Position numbers and translations under genes: made by a program | Origin: Cubamyces lactineus | Taxonomy: Eukaryota > Basidiomycota > Agaricomycetes > Polyporales > Polyporaceae | NCBI GenBank assembly: GCA_022376465.1 | Contig: JACDTU010000006.1 | Coordinates: 1,178,001-1,242,000, forward strand | Length of the DNA stretch: 64,000 nt | Reading direction: 5' to 3' | Notes under the pieces: model-generated | The model's input: the letters and a program-made list of their open reading frames with translations, nothing else | Databases searched by the model: none | Told to the model about the DNA's origin: nothing | In this document: piece by piece, positions 1-12,184 of the stretch | How positions within the stretch are numbered: position 1 is the stretch's first letter | How the letters are laid out: each line of letters starts with the position of its first letter

Positions 1-276
1 CCGGCTAGACTGTAAGTTTTCTCCCGGAACCCGGTCTGAGAGCGCACGACTGATCATGTCTGGATCCCTCCACATGGTCACCCTTTTCTTCTCGTCCTGT
101 CGTCGACGCCGCTGGACGTATTGCATTCCGGTATTTACGCCGTACCGCGCGCGTATATGCTGACCCCTCTACGGCGTTATCGCATCTCCGGCGTCTAATC
201 GGGACTTCTGTGCTCCTCATGCGCGCGCGCTCTCGACGGTGGTCTCGCGCCTGTCGGGTTGACGCTGCCGCTGCAG

Positions 277-3200
277 GCCGGGCGCGTGCAAGCATTGTAA
301 GAAGCTCAAGGTGCGTTGCTCACGTCTGTTGGATGCAATAGTGCGGCCGAGGTACCTGCCTGCCGCTTGCGCGTGGGTGCGGGGTGGAGCAAGCTGCACC
401 CTTGTGCGCCCACGAAGGGCACGGACCAAGGCCGCTGTCGTACGGAGGCTGATCGAGGGCGATGGCGGTGCGACAGATGAGGTGCGAGTTCCCGCCAGAC
501 AACAACACGTGCAAACGCTGCAAGTCAAGCGGACATCAGTGCATCGTCGAGGGCAGAAAGCCCCGGAATGCGCCAAAGTAAGTCTCATGTCTCCTTGCTG
601 TCTTCCCTCATTTTTTTGCCTGTTTCTTTTTCTTCCCTCCTGCGATCTCCCCATCCCCGCGTCGGGCTGCGTTTTCTTTTCGCGTGTTCTGTTCCCCATT
701 CCGGCGGCTGTGGCGGAGCGGGCCTGGCGAGCCGTGGGTAGCCCATAAGTACCGGGCGCGGCGTGCAGTGGCGGGGCTTCCTGCCTGCTGACCTGCGTAC
801 GCTCCCCGGTGTCATATCTGTTGTCCATAGTTTCTTTTACCCACGCACACCCCCACACACGCGATGACGTCTTCCGACTCTGACTGGTCGTCGTTGTCGC
901 TGTCGTCGCTATCGGACGAGTTTGACGAGTTCGTGGATGCCGACGAAGGATACTCATTCGTGGTTTCTCATCGCAGCAAACGCGAGTACCTCCTTGCGCA
1001 GATCCGCCAGAAGAATGCGATCATCGAGTCTCTCCTCAAGCAGGTGCGTCTCTCCCCTCTTACTGCTAACGGCGTTCGGTCCGGCACTTCCGACACTACA
1101 TGGTGCCACTGACCACGCCGCCCTCCGTTCAGGTTCACTCACGCCATGTTCACTCTACAGATCCACAATCCATATCTGGCCACCCCAATGTCGATCGCGT
1201 CGTACCGAATGGCGACGTCACCGACGGACCAGAACAACCAGAACGTGATCGCGTTCCTCGATCGCCTCCAGGCGAGCGTGCAGACCGCGGGCACGAACAC
1301 GGGCGCGAACGCGTTCAAGATGGACACCCGCGCGGACGACAAAAGGGACGATTCGGACGACGAGGGCGACGAGGGCGGCGCGAACGAGCTCACCGAGCGA
1401 GGGAGCACGGCCCCGGTCAACGACGACGACGACGAGCCGCTGAAGGATGCGGAGGACAAGCCGCACGCGTTGCCCGACCAGACCGTCCCGATTGGCTTGT
1501 TGGCGAAGATGGCGCTGGACAATAAGAGGAAGCCGAGGAAGTCGGGCGCGAAGCCGAAGGAGAACGAGTCGTCGGACGATGATGTCGTACGTAGAGCTAC
1601 AGCGAGCTATGCGGCTTTGGTAGGGTTGCTGACGAGGCTAATTAGGGTGTTGCGAACGAGACGTTCTTCGAGCCTGGTCAGTCTGCATGCATAGACTGGA
1701 GCAAAGGCTTTGTGAGCTGACGGCCCTGTATGCTGGATAGGTCCTGCCTACAATCTCGGGCTTCGTGCGACGATGATCGAGAGCGTGAGCCCACCCGAGA
1801 TCTTGGTCCACGGCCTCGTGACTCCGGACGACGTGGACAAGCTCTTCAACATGTGAGTGTCGCTTGGGGCATGCAGTGTAGCCTCTCATGCTGATCGGCG
1901 TGGCGGGGCAGCTTCTTCGAGCGGATCAACGTGCACTGCGACGTCCTCGACCCCACCCTGCACACGCCCGCGACGACATTCAACCGGTGCCCGTTCCTGT
2001 TTACCGTCAGTGAGTTGCCCCGATCCTCTCTCTCAGCTCTTGTGCAGTGTGCTGAGCGCGGATGGCCGGTCGGTTCGTAGTTTGCGCGATCTCGTCTAGG
2101 TATTACCAGGAGAAGTCGGACATCTACCCCATCGCGATGCACTTTGCGAAGCACGCGGCCGCCTCGGCCTTGCTCAACGGCTGGAAGTCGGTCGAGCTCG
2201 CGCAGGCTTACCTCCTGATGAGCTTGTACGGTGTGCCTGCTCGCCGATGGGAGGAGGATCGCAACTGGCTCTACACCGGATTGGCGATACGGTAAGCTCT
2301 ACATGTGTGCGTCGACGGTGGCTGAACTGAGCTGATGTGTGCCGCAGCCTCGCTACGGACCTCAACCTGCACGTCGTGTCCAACGTCAAGCCGAAGACGG
2401 AGCGCCAAGAGCGCGAGATGGTCAACCAGACCCGCGTTTGGCTCATCTGCTACAACCTCGACAGGTCAACGTCTACGCAATTCGGGAAGCCGCCGACTAT
2501 CAAAGAGGATTAGTGAGCCTATCCTCCCTTTGTGTTAGTCGTCGTTCGCTCAATGGTGTCCCAGCACGATTCGTAACTCTGCCGATTGGTACAAGCGGTC
2601 GAGAATGAACTCCCCGGTTCGTCTGTCTTGTTCTAAATGATTCCGTTGTCGGTATTGATCAGTGTATGCGATCTTCCAGTTCAACATCGGCACTTCCGCC
2701 TATGCCCAAATGCTCAGAATCATGACACGCTTCCACGACGATATCTACTCTGACCCCGACTCGCCTACTGGCCTGAACCAGGTGAGCCTCTTGCGGGTCG
2801 CTATCAGGCAACGGGTGGATGCTGATGGACCGTAGAACCTTGACTTCCGCGCCTCCATTATCAGACATGACGAAGAGATGATCGCGTACTTCAACGAATG
2901 GACCGAACGATTCCAGCGCGACTCCGACTTGACTGGTGCGTCTGCTATGCGAATGTGATAGGATTCTCGCTGTGAACAACCGCTCACCACACTACTACAG
3001 ATCCGGCTTTGAAATTCCGCTCATCGTTACTCCCTTTGTAAGTGCACGCCGGTATTGACCCGAACCAAACAGGCAGCTCAACGATTGCTTTGTCGTTAGC
3101 TTCACCGGATACTCGCGCCTTGTAATGTGGTCGTTCGGGTTCCAGCAAGCCTTCAAGCGTGGTTTCCAACCAGACGATCAGCTTTTCCTCGACAAGGTAT

Positions 3201-4255
3201 AGTTGATGGGTGTATGGAGGGATTGGTACTGACCCTCCTTCAGTGTTTCGAAGCTGCCAAGTCGGTCATCTTGACATTGCTCGATAGCCTGATCCCTACG
3301 GGCTACGTGCGCACATCACCAGATGGTAGGTGCCCTCACGAGCAACCGCATATACTGTGCTGACACCGTACCCAGCCCACTTCGTGTTTGCATCCTTCGC
3401 ATCGGCGTTCCTTCTGAAGGCATGCACCGCTTTGACCTCAGTGATCTGCAGTCGCTTACCCGCCCTTGTAGTTGTTGCGCCCCGAGTTCTCAAGCTGCGT
3501 CAGCCCTGAGATGCAGAGGGAGATCTTTGATCTTATCTCACGCCTCGTTGACAAGTTGCGCTCGCCCGACATCGCCATCGACGAGCGCCACACCCCCGCG
3601 CTGCATTCGCGCTTCCTTCACGGGCTCCTGAGGAAGCACCGCCACTTGGCGGTGAGTTCTCATTCTTCGGATTCTCAGGGGCCCACTTCACAACCTCCGG
3701 CACAGAACGTCCACGGCTCGTCGATGTCGTCTTCGTCCTCATCGTCGACTTCCGCGTCGGCCTTCCAGCCCCAGTCGCTCGGTCAGCAGCAGCCGTCTAG
3801 CCAAGGCTCTCAGGGCGCGCCACAGGGACAGTACGCGACGCACGCTGGCGCGAACGTGTTCGACAATGTCGCAGCGACGAGCCCAACGTCGTTCACGTCT
3901 TCGGACTCGTCGACGACTTTCCCGCAGTCGGACGCGATGTTCGACGTCGAGCCGTCCTACACGACAGTGACTGGGCAGGACATGTTCCAGTTCGGCCCGC
4001 AGCAGGACGCGTCGGAGGTGTCATTGGGTGCGCTGGCCGCGTTGGCGAACCCGAACTACTGGAAGGACATGATGATGCCTGGGTATGTCGCAAATTTTCG
4101 TATATATGCGCGGGTAGTATGGTGCTAATGGGAGACGCTAACACAGGTTCTCGTGGCCCGAGTCGCCGCCGTCGATGCAGGACCACATGCCAAACGGGTT
4201 CGACTCGAACTTCAACCACCAGTACCATATGGCGGCACCGATTATCAGCGGCTGA
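277..4255 (+). CDS. Zn2Cys6 fungal transcription factor (5' end outside window)
   Basis: DNA-binding transcription regulator, nuclear. The first visible exon (277-310) follows a ctgcag acceptor and encodes ACKHCKKLK; the second (477-577) encodes MRCEF and CKRCKSSGHQC, completing a C-x2-C-x6-C-x8-C-x2-C-x6-C zinc cluster. Next come the linker KREYLLAQIRQK (977-1043), an acidic Ser/Asp-rich segment (1161-1586), then GVANETFFEPG (1646-1676) and the fungal middle homology region over many short exons (1741-1852, 1912-2009, 2081-2291, 2348 onward), including YNLDRSTSTQFGKP. The tail from about 3650 is Ser/Gln-rich and may be an activation region. It ends TGA at 4253-4255. Phases of the listed exons agree. 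No start codon is visible in frame upstream of 277; a GTAAGT at 12-17 could be the donor of an off-window first exon. The target genes are unknown. Exons after 2500 are approximate. Confidence 0.88.
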
Positions 4256-5708
4256 GCCCCTGTGAGCCCGCCACAGGCCCTCAGGGCCGCCGCCATCACC
4301 GCTGCCGCCTTCGCATCTTCTCGGGACACTCGCTTGGTCTTGGAACGTTGGAAGGATAGATGTACGTTACCCAAGTACGCATTCGGGTTTAGGTCTAGGT
4401 CAGGTTCTTGGCGTCAGGTCTTTCGGATCGCTCCTCTGCTCCCCCCCCTCCTCATTGTCCATAGTACCACCATCAGCACCCACCATCATAAGTAGCATCA
4501 ACCGTATTGGGCCTCTGTCCAGTCCCCGCCTCGACTCCACGTGTAGTAGATTCGGAGCGGCGGCAGCGGGACCGCGGAGGCCTCGAAGAGGGGAGTAAAG
4601 GCGGGGCGCGCGCGTATATACACTGTAGCTTACCCATATTTCTACCTTGTACGTTCCATCTCCTTTTCTATTTGTTTCCCGGCGATGTCTTCTTCTCCTG
4701 TCCTGGGCCGTTTGTATCTGTCATGTACCAATATATTATGGCCTCGGCCTCCGCGACTACTCGAGGATACTACTCGTACGCACGCCTGAATGCGGCCATG
4801 GACTTGGCACGATATCTCCAGCCTTCCGTGAAGCCTTGGAGATCGAAAGAAGTAGGGGAACCAGGCCGGTGTGACCTATGGTACGTACATACTGACGCGC
4901 AACACCTCTCTTTCCCTCGCGATGTGACTGTCTATCCCAGTCGCTTGTTCGACCGCTTTCGCCGCCTTTCAAATGATCCTCTCGTGGTACGTGGTCATTG
5001 CTGAGGCAGGCGACGCGACTCACGAGTAACCGTTGGACTCGGTGTCGCGACGCGCGATCATGTGACTCAATGAAGTATGGTCAAATTCGCGACTGGTGTT
5101 TGTTCAAGAACGATCACTCTCGGCCTCGCGATACATCCGCCCAACGGTGTCGTGAGGAGCAGCAGGTTTCGTGCACTATTTCCAACCTATAGCCAGCGGC
5201 GCACCAATTGCAAGCACCGGGAGACAGTGCGACGCTGAGACCGTGAATATGCCGGCAGACGCCGTCGCGTCGAGTCCACGGCCACTGGTTGGTCGCGTTC
5301 CGCCACCGCCCTCCATCGCCTTTGCAGGACATATCTTCCCGAGCCGCTTGCGCACCCACTTGCATATCCTCAGCTTCATTTCTCCATAGGCAATCAAAAC
5401 AAGGCGTCATGGCCGTGAACAGCCTCCCCCACCTCGGAACACACATAAACCTATGGGCGTCCGGCGGGAACACGCGACCGCAGCAAGGTTGACGACCCCG
5501 CGCATTTCCCAGTGACATTCCCGCCCTGCCAACGGGGGCTTGGCTTTCATCCTTGGCAGCTTCGACGAACTTCGCCATATCGGCGCATATCAATATCCTG
5601 TGTCTGTGTGGCAGCAACGTGTTACAGCCCACGCTTCTGGCAAGTGTCTTCTTCCCTTCATCGTTCAACCCGTTCTCCTGCTACCTTTCCCCATCCTGCT
5701 CGCCTGCG
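4256..5708. other. Intergenic, no gene seen
   Basis: Contains the 3' flank of the transcription factor, with a C-tract near 4440-4450, and the 5' flank of the first exchanger gene. Open frames here are short, overlap on all frames and resemble no family I recognise. Confidence 0.5.
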
Positions 5709-8037
5709 ATGTCGTCTGCTGGAGAGAAAGCTGACAGCCCCCATGCAAGCAGAGTCATGATTGACGAGGAGCGCGGGTATGCTCTGCAACTCCCGGACGA
5801 GATGGAGACACAGCGCTTACATCCAGGGTCTAGCCATGGGACCACTCTTGTGGAGAGCGATAGAATACAGACCTCGCACTCACAGAGTGCTTACAGTGCG
5901 GCGTACGGATACGCCACCGACAGGGTGCAAGAGTTCTGGGACAGGCTCCGAGGGAAGGGTCGTAGGAAAGTGGGCTGGGGCGAGAGTCTGAAGAACATAG
6001 CGACGTCATCCGGTAAGTGCCACACATTCCATGGTTGCCTTCGTACTCCAGGTTATTCAAGCCACTTTCGGATACCCAGTTCTCAATTTGTTCATCATAT
6101 TCATCCCGCTTGCCTGGGTGTCCCATTGGGAGATGGTCAAATGGGGCCATGACACAACATTTGCTCGTAAGTCCAGCAAGTCTCATCATGTTTTGTGTGT
6201 GTGTATCGATACTCTATCAAGTCTGTTTCCTCGGTATTATCCCTCTCGAATGCATATTCGACTGGGGAGGAGAGCAAATGGCTTTGTACCTCGGAAAGGA
6301 TCTCGGAGACCTACTCATTATCACGTTAAACAAGTGAGCGTCCCCCAATCCTTCCAATGTGTGGAAACATGACCGACGTACTGTAGTGCTGTCGAGGCGG
6401 TGCTAGCTATCATTCTATTGGCAAGCTGCGAGTAAGTAGACACCTTCTTTCACCCATAACCGCTTGTACTCACCGTCTCTAGTCTTCGGTTACTGCAGTC
6501 TACCGTCGTCGGTGTGTATCCCGCGCTATGATTGCAACGCTCACCATCAGACGCGGACTGACGTGGACATGTGCTAGGCGTCGTGATCCTCCATCTGCTG
6601 CTCATTCCGGGCACTGCGTTCCTCGTCGGTGGTTATAACATTCGGCAGCAAACTCTCCACCCTCACCACAGCGAGCTGAACCACTCGCTGCTGATGATAG
6701 GGTACGATCAGTGATTCATGTCGCGACTTCTACTAATGCTGACTGAATATCTGTGTAGTGTCTTGGCGACCCTCCTGCCTACCGCGTTCTTCGCAGCTCT
6801 CGACCGAGGTGTATCTGTGGCGACTGCAGGGGCGGCTGAAACGGTTTCTGCAGTGGTCAATGATACCACTCGCGGCCAAATCCTGAAGATGAGTCGTGGT
6901 ATGGCGGTCATGCTACTAGTGGTGTATGTACCGATAGTCCGTCGGGGAGCGCCGAGCTCACGATTTGTGCAGCTATATTGCCTCCCGCATCTACCTCCAC
7001 AACCCTCCAGGGGAGAACAATGCGCTCACCGTGCCCCACGATGCTCCCATTGAGCTCCATCACGAGGAGAAGCATCTTCTCGAGGAGGAACCTCTCGTTA
7101 ACCCTTGGGCGTGTATGATTCTCCTAGTCATCACTGTCGGTTTGATGGCAGTTACAGCTGAATTCGTGGGTGCCTCTTCTCGTTATAGCCATGGACTTGC
7201 AGCTCAGTTTCAAGCAGTTGGTAGAGAGCATTGATGAAGTGCGCGAGAAGAGTGGCATTCAGACCGAGTGCGTCCCCTTGATTTGTATTCGCTCAGATTC
7301 CTGCGGAACCTAACGTCCACTCTGTAGGTGGTTTGGCCTGATTCTGCTCCCAATCGTGTCCTTCTCCGCCGACGGCGCAGTAGCGATACTATTCTTCTTC
7401 CAGTCGATCTACGATCACTTCACGAACCGCGAGATTTTGGTGCCCTCGATGCTCGCCCGCGGGCGCGCGATCGACCTGAGCATCCAGTTTACGCTGTGGT
7501 GGATGCCCGTCCTCGTGCTCTTGGGCTGGTGGACCGATAAGCCTATGCACCTGCTGTTTGGTGCGTGTCGTGCCGCGTGTACCGCACGGCCATTTCTCCT
7601 GGTGGACCCGCTGCGGGAGCTTGTTGCTGACTGTGGGTGCAGATTATCTCGAGGTCGCCTTGCTGCTGGGATCCTGCTTCCTGGTCAACTACGTGACTGC
7701 CGATTCCAAAACAAACTGGGTCGAGGTAAGCCGGCGTCCGCGTGTATTGTTGGGACGTGCGGGTCTGAGTTCGCATTGCCTTGCAGGGTCTTATCATGGT
7801 CGTCTTCTACCTCATGATTGTGAGTAATCTTTCGAACGCCGCCAGCAGTTTTCCAGGGACTGTTAAGTACTGACCATCTACCAGGCGCTCGTGACGTGGT
7901 TCTACCCTGGACAGCCCGAGGCTGGATTCATGCTCGAGTGCAAAGGTACCGTGGCCGAGGCCATCGCCCGTGGCCCGGAAGGCAACATCGACATCGCGAT
8001 CTCAAACGCCACTGCTCTTCTCGCACGCGCGCTGTGA
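5709..8037 (+). CDS. CAX-family (Vnx1-like) cation/H+ exchanger, copy 1
   Basis: Predicted antiporter of the Ca2+/cation exchanger superfamily, probably in the vacuole or another endomembrane, exchanging a cation for H+. About 13 exons give about 530 residues; the first exons are 5709-6012, 6062-6166 and 6222-6333, with phases that agree. A hydrophilic N-terminus precedes two halves of membrane helices. The first repeat motif reads LNNAVEAVLAI (family c-1 consensus GNAVE; Glu kept). The second half reads LPIVSFSADGAVAI where classical CAX proteins have GNAAEH, so the second acidic residue is Asp or absent. Between the halves is a His/Glu-rich cytosolic loop (HHEEKHLLEEE). Further hallmarks are LLGWWTDKPMHLLF and NYVTADSKTNWVEG. 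From memory of the family, this pattern resembles the yeast Vnx1 branch rather than Vcx1; that placement, and hence the ion, is inference. Stop TGA 8035-8037. Confidence 0.88.
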
Positions 8038-8472
8038 TTTCCCGCTTTCATTTCCGCTATCTCACGAGACATGGACTCATTTCTCCACACTCGCGTCCGC
8101 ATTCGTAGTCTGCTTGCTATGTGGTATATCGTTCTGCATCGCTTCTGGTCTCGTCCATTCCATCATCTGCAGTAGCATCTAGATCCGGTCATATTTGGGC
8201 CCCCATCGTTTCCCATCATCTCAGTCACGTAACGTATTGGTGGACTTGTATATCATGTATTCCTTCCTTGCTGTTTGTCGCTGGTCACTCCAAGAAGTCT
8301 GAGGCATGTCGGCAGCGTTGATTGTGGCTGAACTATTGGGCGCCTACAACTTCATCGTCAACAACGGTTTCATTGCACGTGCGGCTCCGTTCATTTTAAC
8401 CACGATCACCTCGAGGAATCCAGTCTCCCACCACACATTACCGCCTCTGCATTGTATCTTATCTCTTCAAAA
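8038..8472. other. Intergenic, no gene seen
   Basis: Separates exchanger copy 1 from the small SAP-like gene. No conserved motif or RNA gene seen. Confidence 0.5.
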
Positions 8473-9217
8473 ATGTCTGGCATGCCATGGGACGTGCTGA
8501 AGAACGACACAATTCGCGCGATCATCAGGGACCTCGGACTGGCCGACTACACGACGTACATCCGCCGACATGAGCTCGTCAAACTTCTGAGAGACGTTGA
8601 GACGGACGGCCGTGCGCATGCTCGAATATATGTAGCCCTGGCATAACTGAACCTTGCGCGTTCCAGTGGAAGCCGTGACCCAGCGTCTGCAAGAGCGGGC
8701 CTCCTATGCGCACGCGCGGGAAGAGAGCCCCGAAATCGCATACGCAGGCCCGGTCTCTCCTGTCGTGGAGATTCATTCACGTCCAGGTCCGAGCGGCGCT
8801 CGCTCGCGGCCGAGAGACATCAGCAATTCGTCGCGCGCGAATGCTACCAGCGCGTCTCGCGACCGCGACGAACCACCACCCGCGAAGAAAGCACGCATTC
8901 CGCCCCCAAGCTATGCTATCATCTACCAGCTAGAGCAAGAGATCTCCGCGCCTTCTGTGGCACCGCTCCCTCTGTTACGGCCGGAACAACGGTTTGAGGG
9001 CGTGTTCGTCCCTCCACCACCCAGGGTGCGCGCTGCACCTGCGGCGGAGCATGCAGCAGAGTCTGCGTCGACTGTTGGTGTTGCGATTGGCGGGCGGAGA
9101 CCGGAGACCAACTCTCCGACTGCCCCGAGACGGCTGGAAGGTGTAGTGGTCACGACCGGTGTGGAAGCGATCAAGATGCAGTGGAAGCAGGACTCAAGCA
9201 GCAGGAGGGCCGTATAG
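8473..9217 (+). CDS. Small SAP-like nuclear protein
   Basis: Two exons (8473-8611 and 8667-9217), joined in phase through a GTGCGC donor and TTCCAG acceptor, give 229 residues. The first 45 residues look like a SAP-type helix-loop-helix DNA-binding fold: MPWDVLKNDTIRAIIRDLG, then ADYTTYIRRHELVKLL, i.e. a leading helix, a short loop and a helix ending in HELVKLL. The rest is low complexity, rich in Arg, Pro, Ser and Ala, with a basic nuclear-localisation-like stretch PPPAKKARIPPP around residue 130. The SAP assignment is by pattern only. It interrupts the exchanger cluster on the same strand. Function unknown; chromatin or RNA binding is a guess from the SAP-like head and the basic patch. ATG 8473 is preceded by an A-rich context. 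Confidence 0.6.
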
Positions 9218-9879
9218 GCGTGGAGCACAAGAGCCTGGCCGAAGCGAGTCGTGTATTTGTGTTTCATTTGGTCTGAAAGCTTGAGCTTCTTCGATGTTGT
9301 TGGTATATGTGAGTGTCCTCAGCCCCTGTCTCGACGCTGGCGGCTGATAGCATATCATTGCACACAGGTAGTACAACGTTTTATCCGTCTCTTACGCCCG
9401 TCGCCTTATGTGGAATGCATTCCCATGTTCGGAGAAACTCTATGTCTGGCGTTCCTATCGGTCCACCATGATGTATTGTTTCAGCTATAGCATGCCAATA
9501 CCTCGCCCGCACCAAGCGCCCTGCACTGGTTGTGGTACGTCGAATATGGGACCTACTCAGTTCTACCTGGCTGTTATGAGTGGGTTGTTGCATTCGGTGA
9601 TCACTGACTCAATGTACCAGCTTCAGGAAAGGCAGCGTCGCAGTATCCGGTACAACTCCCTAGCGGCCAGTATTCGTCTCTGCCACCACAAGGGCCCGTC
9701 GTATTGTACAGGACCCCACGTATATCCGCAGCGTCATTGAGACATGCATTTTCCCTTGACTCGTCCACCACAATGCTACCAAGGCGGCTTTGAACCTTAG
9801 TGGGAGTCGAGCCCCACCGCATATATAATGTCTCTGATAGCTCGAACTCTTCATCGCCCCTCCCGCTATCTTTGGTACT
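9218..9879. other. Intergenic; promoter region of exchanger copy 2
   Basis: No gene. The part from about 9440 onward is related to the region upstream of copy 3 (for example cggtccaccatg at 9459 and 12495, atccgcag at 9724 and 12804), so the promoter was copied with the gene. Confidence 0.6.
9821..9828 (+). promoter_or_regulatory. TATA box of exchanger copy 2
   Basis: The sequence atatataa lies 59 bp upstream of the ATG at 9880. A matching ctatatag sits 60 bp upstream of the copy 3 ATG, so position and element are both conserved between duplicates. Confidence 0.6.
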
Positions 9880-12184
9880 ATGGTGCGACACGATATTGCT
9901 ACTATAAGCCGCGAAGCCTCCACGAACGACCTCGAGGAAGGGAATCTGGGATCGGAGACTGCTGGGTCACGAAACAGAAACTCCAGCGATACCGCTGTCG
10001 AACCCGACATCGAGGACGCTTCGTGGTTGCGCTTCTGGGGTAGAAACATCCTCTTGATCTTGGAGCCATGGGGTATGTGAGGCCCTACGCGTTCTACACG
10101 GGTTCTGGCTAATAGAAGGTACTGCAGGGTTGAGCGTCTTCCTCATCTGCATTCCCTTTGCGTGGGCGGCGCACTGGAAGGTAGACAGTTGGGGCCATGA
10201 AGCTCAATTCTTCTGTAAGTCTATCTCACTGCTCTACTTCTGCGCAGAATGCTGACAGCCATCGACTCGGATACACCCACGCTGGTCTCCCGGTTGCCTT
10301 CATTCAGTGTGTTTTCTGTCCATTATGTCGCTGCAGAACGTCTTTGAATCTTGCGGCGATCAACTCGCATTGCGAGCAGGAAAGGATATCAGCGAGCTCA
10401 TTTGTATCAGCTTCAGGAAGTATGCACGACTCATGACCTGATTGACGAAGACCCCCGTACTCACGCGTCATCTATAGTTGCGTTGAAGCGACACTTGCAT
10501 TTATCCTGCTCATACGATGCCAGTAGGTCGCACCATAATGCTCGTTTTAGCGCCCAGTTTCATGACTAGCTTCAGTTTGCGACTTCTGCAATCTACCATC
10601 ATAGGTACGCAGAAATGAGCCTCCGCACATCTGTCACTCTGTTGACTAAATCATTATAGGCGTTGTAGTTCTGCACTTGCTGCTGGTACAGGGAGCCGCC
10701 TTCTTCGTTGACGCAAGCTTGATAGGACCGCAAGAACTAAGCAAGCACCATGTGTCCATCAAACCTTCTCTGCTCATGGTCGGGTATGCACACATCTCTA
10801 CCAGAATGCACGACTCACTGATGGCATGAATTTCAGCGTTCTTGGTGTTGTCATCCCCACCGCATTCTTCGCCGCGCTGGACCACGGCGATAATACTATA
10901 GTTGCAGCATCTCCCCCGATACCTCTTGTGGGCGACGGAGTTCGCGGCTGGCTCTTGGATATGAGTCACGCCGTTTCAGTCGTGCTGCTGGTCGTGTACG
11001 CCTCTCCCTCCTTCTGCCTATAGAGATCCCCAGCTCATACACAACATCTCGTGGACATCATATCGTAGCTATGTGATATCGCGCGTGCATAGGCGTTATT
11101 TTCACAACGTGCCAGACAATGGCCTTGCGTGCGCACAAAAAGAGCCTAGGACCACAGATTTGGTCCCGCGGCGACTGTGCGCCTTCTTCATCGTCGTGTC
11201 AATCGTTGTGATGTCCGTGACCACTGAGTTCGTGAGTGCAGCTTTCAATCCGTCAGAGATCCTGCATTTCCACTACTCATGCTATCATAGTTAGTCGAGA
11301 GTATTGATCCGTTGCGGGAGAGATACGACATCCAGGCAGAGTGAGTCTCTGGTATGCCGGTGCATATCTTGCTCACTGATAGCGAATCGTTCCACGGCAT
11401 AGATTCTTCGGGTTGGTCGTCTTGCCCCTCGTGTCCTTTCTCCCGGAAGGCACGGTGGCGCTTTATAAATTCCTGCCTAACCTCTCGAAGGTGACGTCGT
11501 TCAAGCTTCTCTCGCAACATTCAAGAAGCGCGTGGTTACGCCTCCCGGAATGCCAGCGGACAGTGCTATTCAGCTTCGTGCGAAAGCTACAGATGAGGAT
11601 GCCACCACAGCCCCAGCCCGAGGCACGTGGGGCACCTATCGACTCTAGCATCCAATTCCTGCTGTGGTGGATGCCCTTGGTCATTCTTGTTGGGTGGTGG
11701 ATAGGCAAGCCGATGTATCTTCTCTTTGGTACGTTGATCTTCATAGCGGCTTCGGATTCTATTGTTCCCTGGGATGTAATCACAAAGCTCACGGTCTTTC
11801 ATTGTTTGGGCAGACTATTTCGAAGTCGCATTGCTGCTTGGAACGTGCTTTCTCGTCAATCACGTCACAGCAGATGGAAAAACGAATTTCGCGGAGGTGC
11901 GTACTTTCTCCCATGATTCGACGGCAGGATGGACTGTAGCCGACCTTGGGATTGACTTGCAGGGGTTCACCATGTATACGTTCTATGCTATGGTTGTGAG
12001 TCGAACATGCTAGGCAGCCAACGGGACTCGACAGGACACTGACACTTCTTTGTTTCACGATGAATAGGCACTGGCGGCATGGTTCTATCCTGGGCAAACA
12101 CAGGTCGGATATATGCTCAGCTGCCCAAGTTCTGTTGCGGCAGCAGTAGCTAGCGGCGTCCAGAATGCCCTGGTACTTCATTGA
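9880..12184 (+). CDS. CAX-family cation/H+ exchanger, copy 2
   Basis: Paralogue of copy 3 with the same exon layout (exon 1 9880-10072, exon 2 10128-10214, and so on). About 500 residues; predicted endomembrane cation/H+ antiporter. The first-half motif is FRNCVEATLAF (family GNAVE with G replaced by R, Glu kept). The second-half motif is SFLPEGTVALY (family GNAAEH; Glu kept, Asn and His lost). Compared with copy 1, the loop between halves is short and lacks the His/Glu cluster. Exon 10 contains a 102-nt stretch (11491-11592) with GT..AG ends, no stop and length divisible by three, absent from the copy 3 protein, so it is either an intron or a 34-residue insert. The C-terminus reads WFYPGQTQVGYML, then a short Ala/Val tail. 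Stop TGA 12182-12184. Transported ion unknown. Confidence 0.85.

Larger units (their letters stand above)
9440..12184. repeat. Segmental duplication unit A (promoter plus exchanger copy 2)
   Basis: Direct repeat partner of 12470-15285. Similarity starts about 430 bp before the ATG, runs through all exons with matching intron positions, and ends with nearly the same C-terminal codons (VQNALV) followed by a stop. The introns have diverged much more than the exons. Confidence 0.75.
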
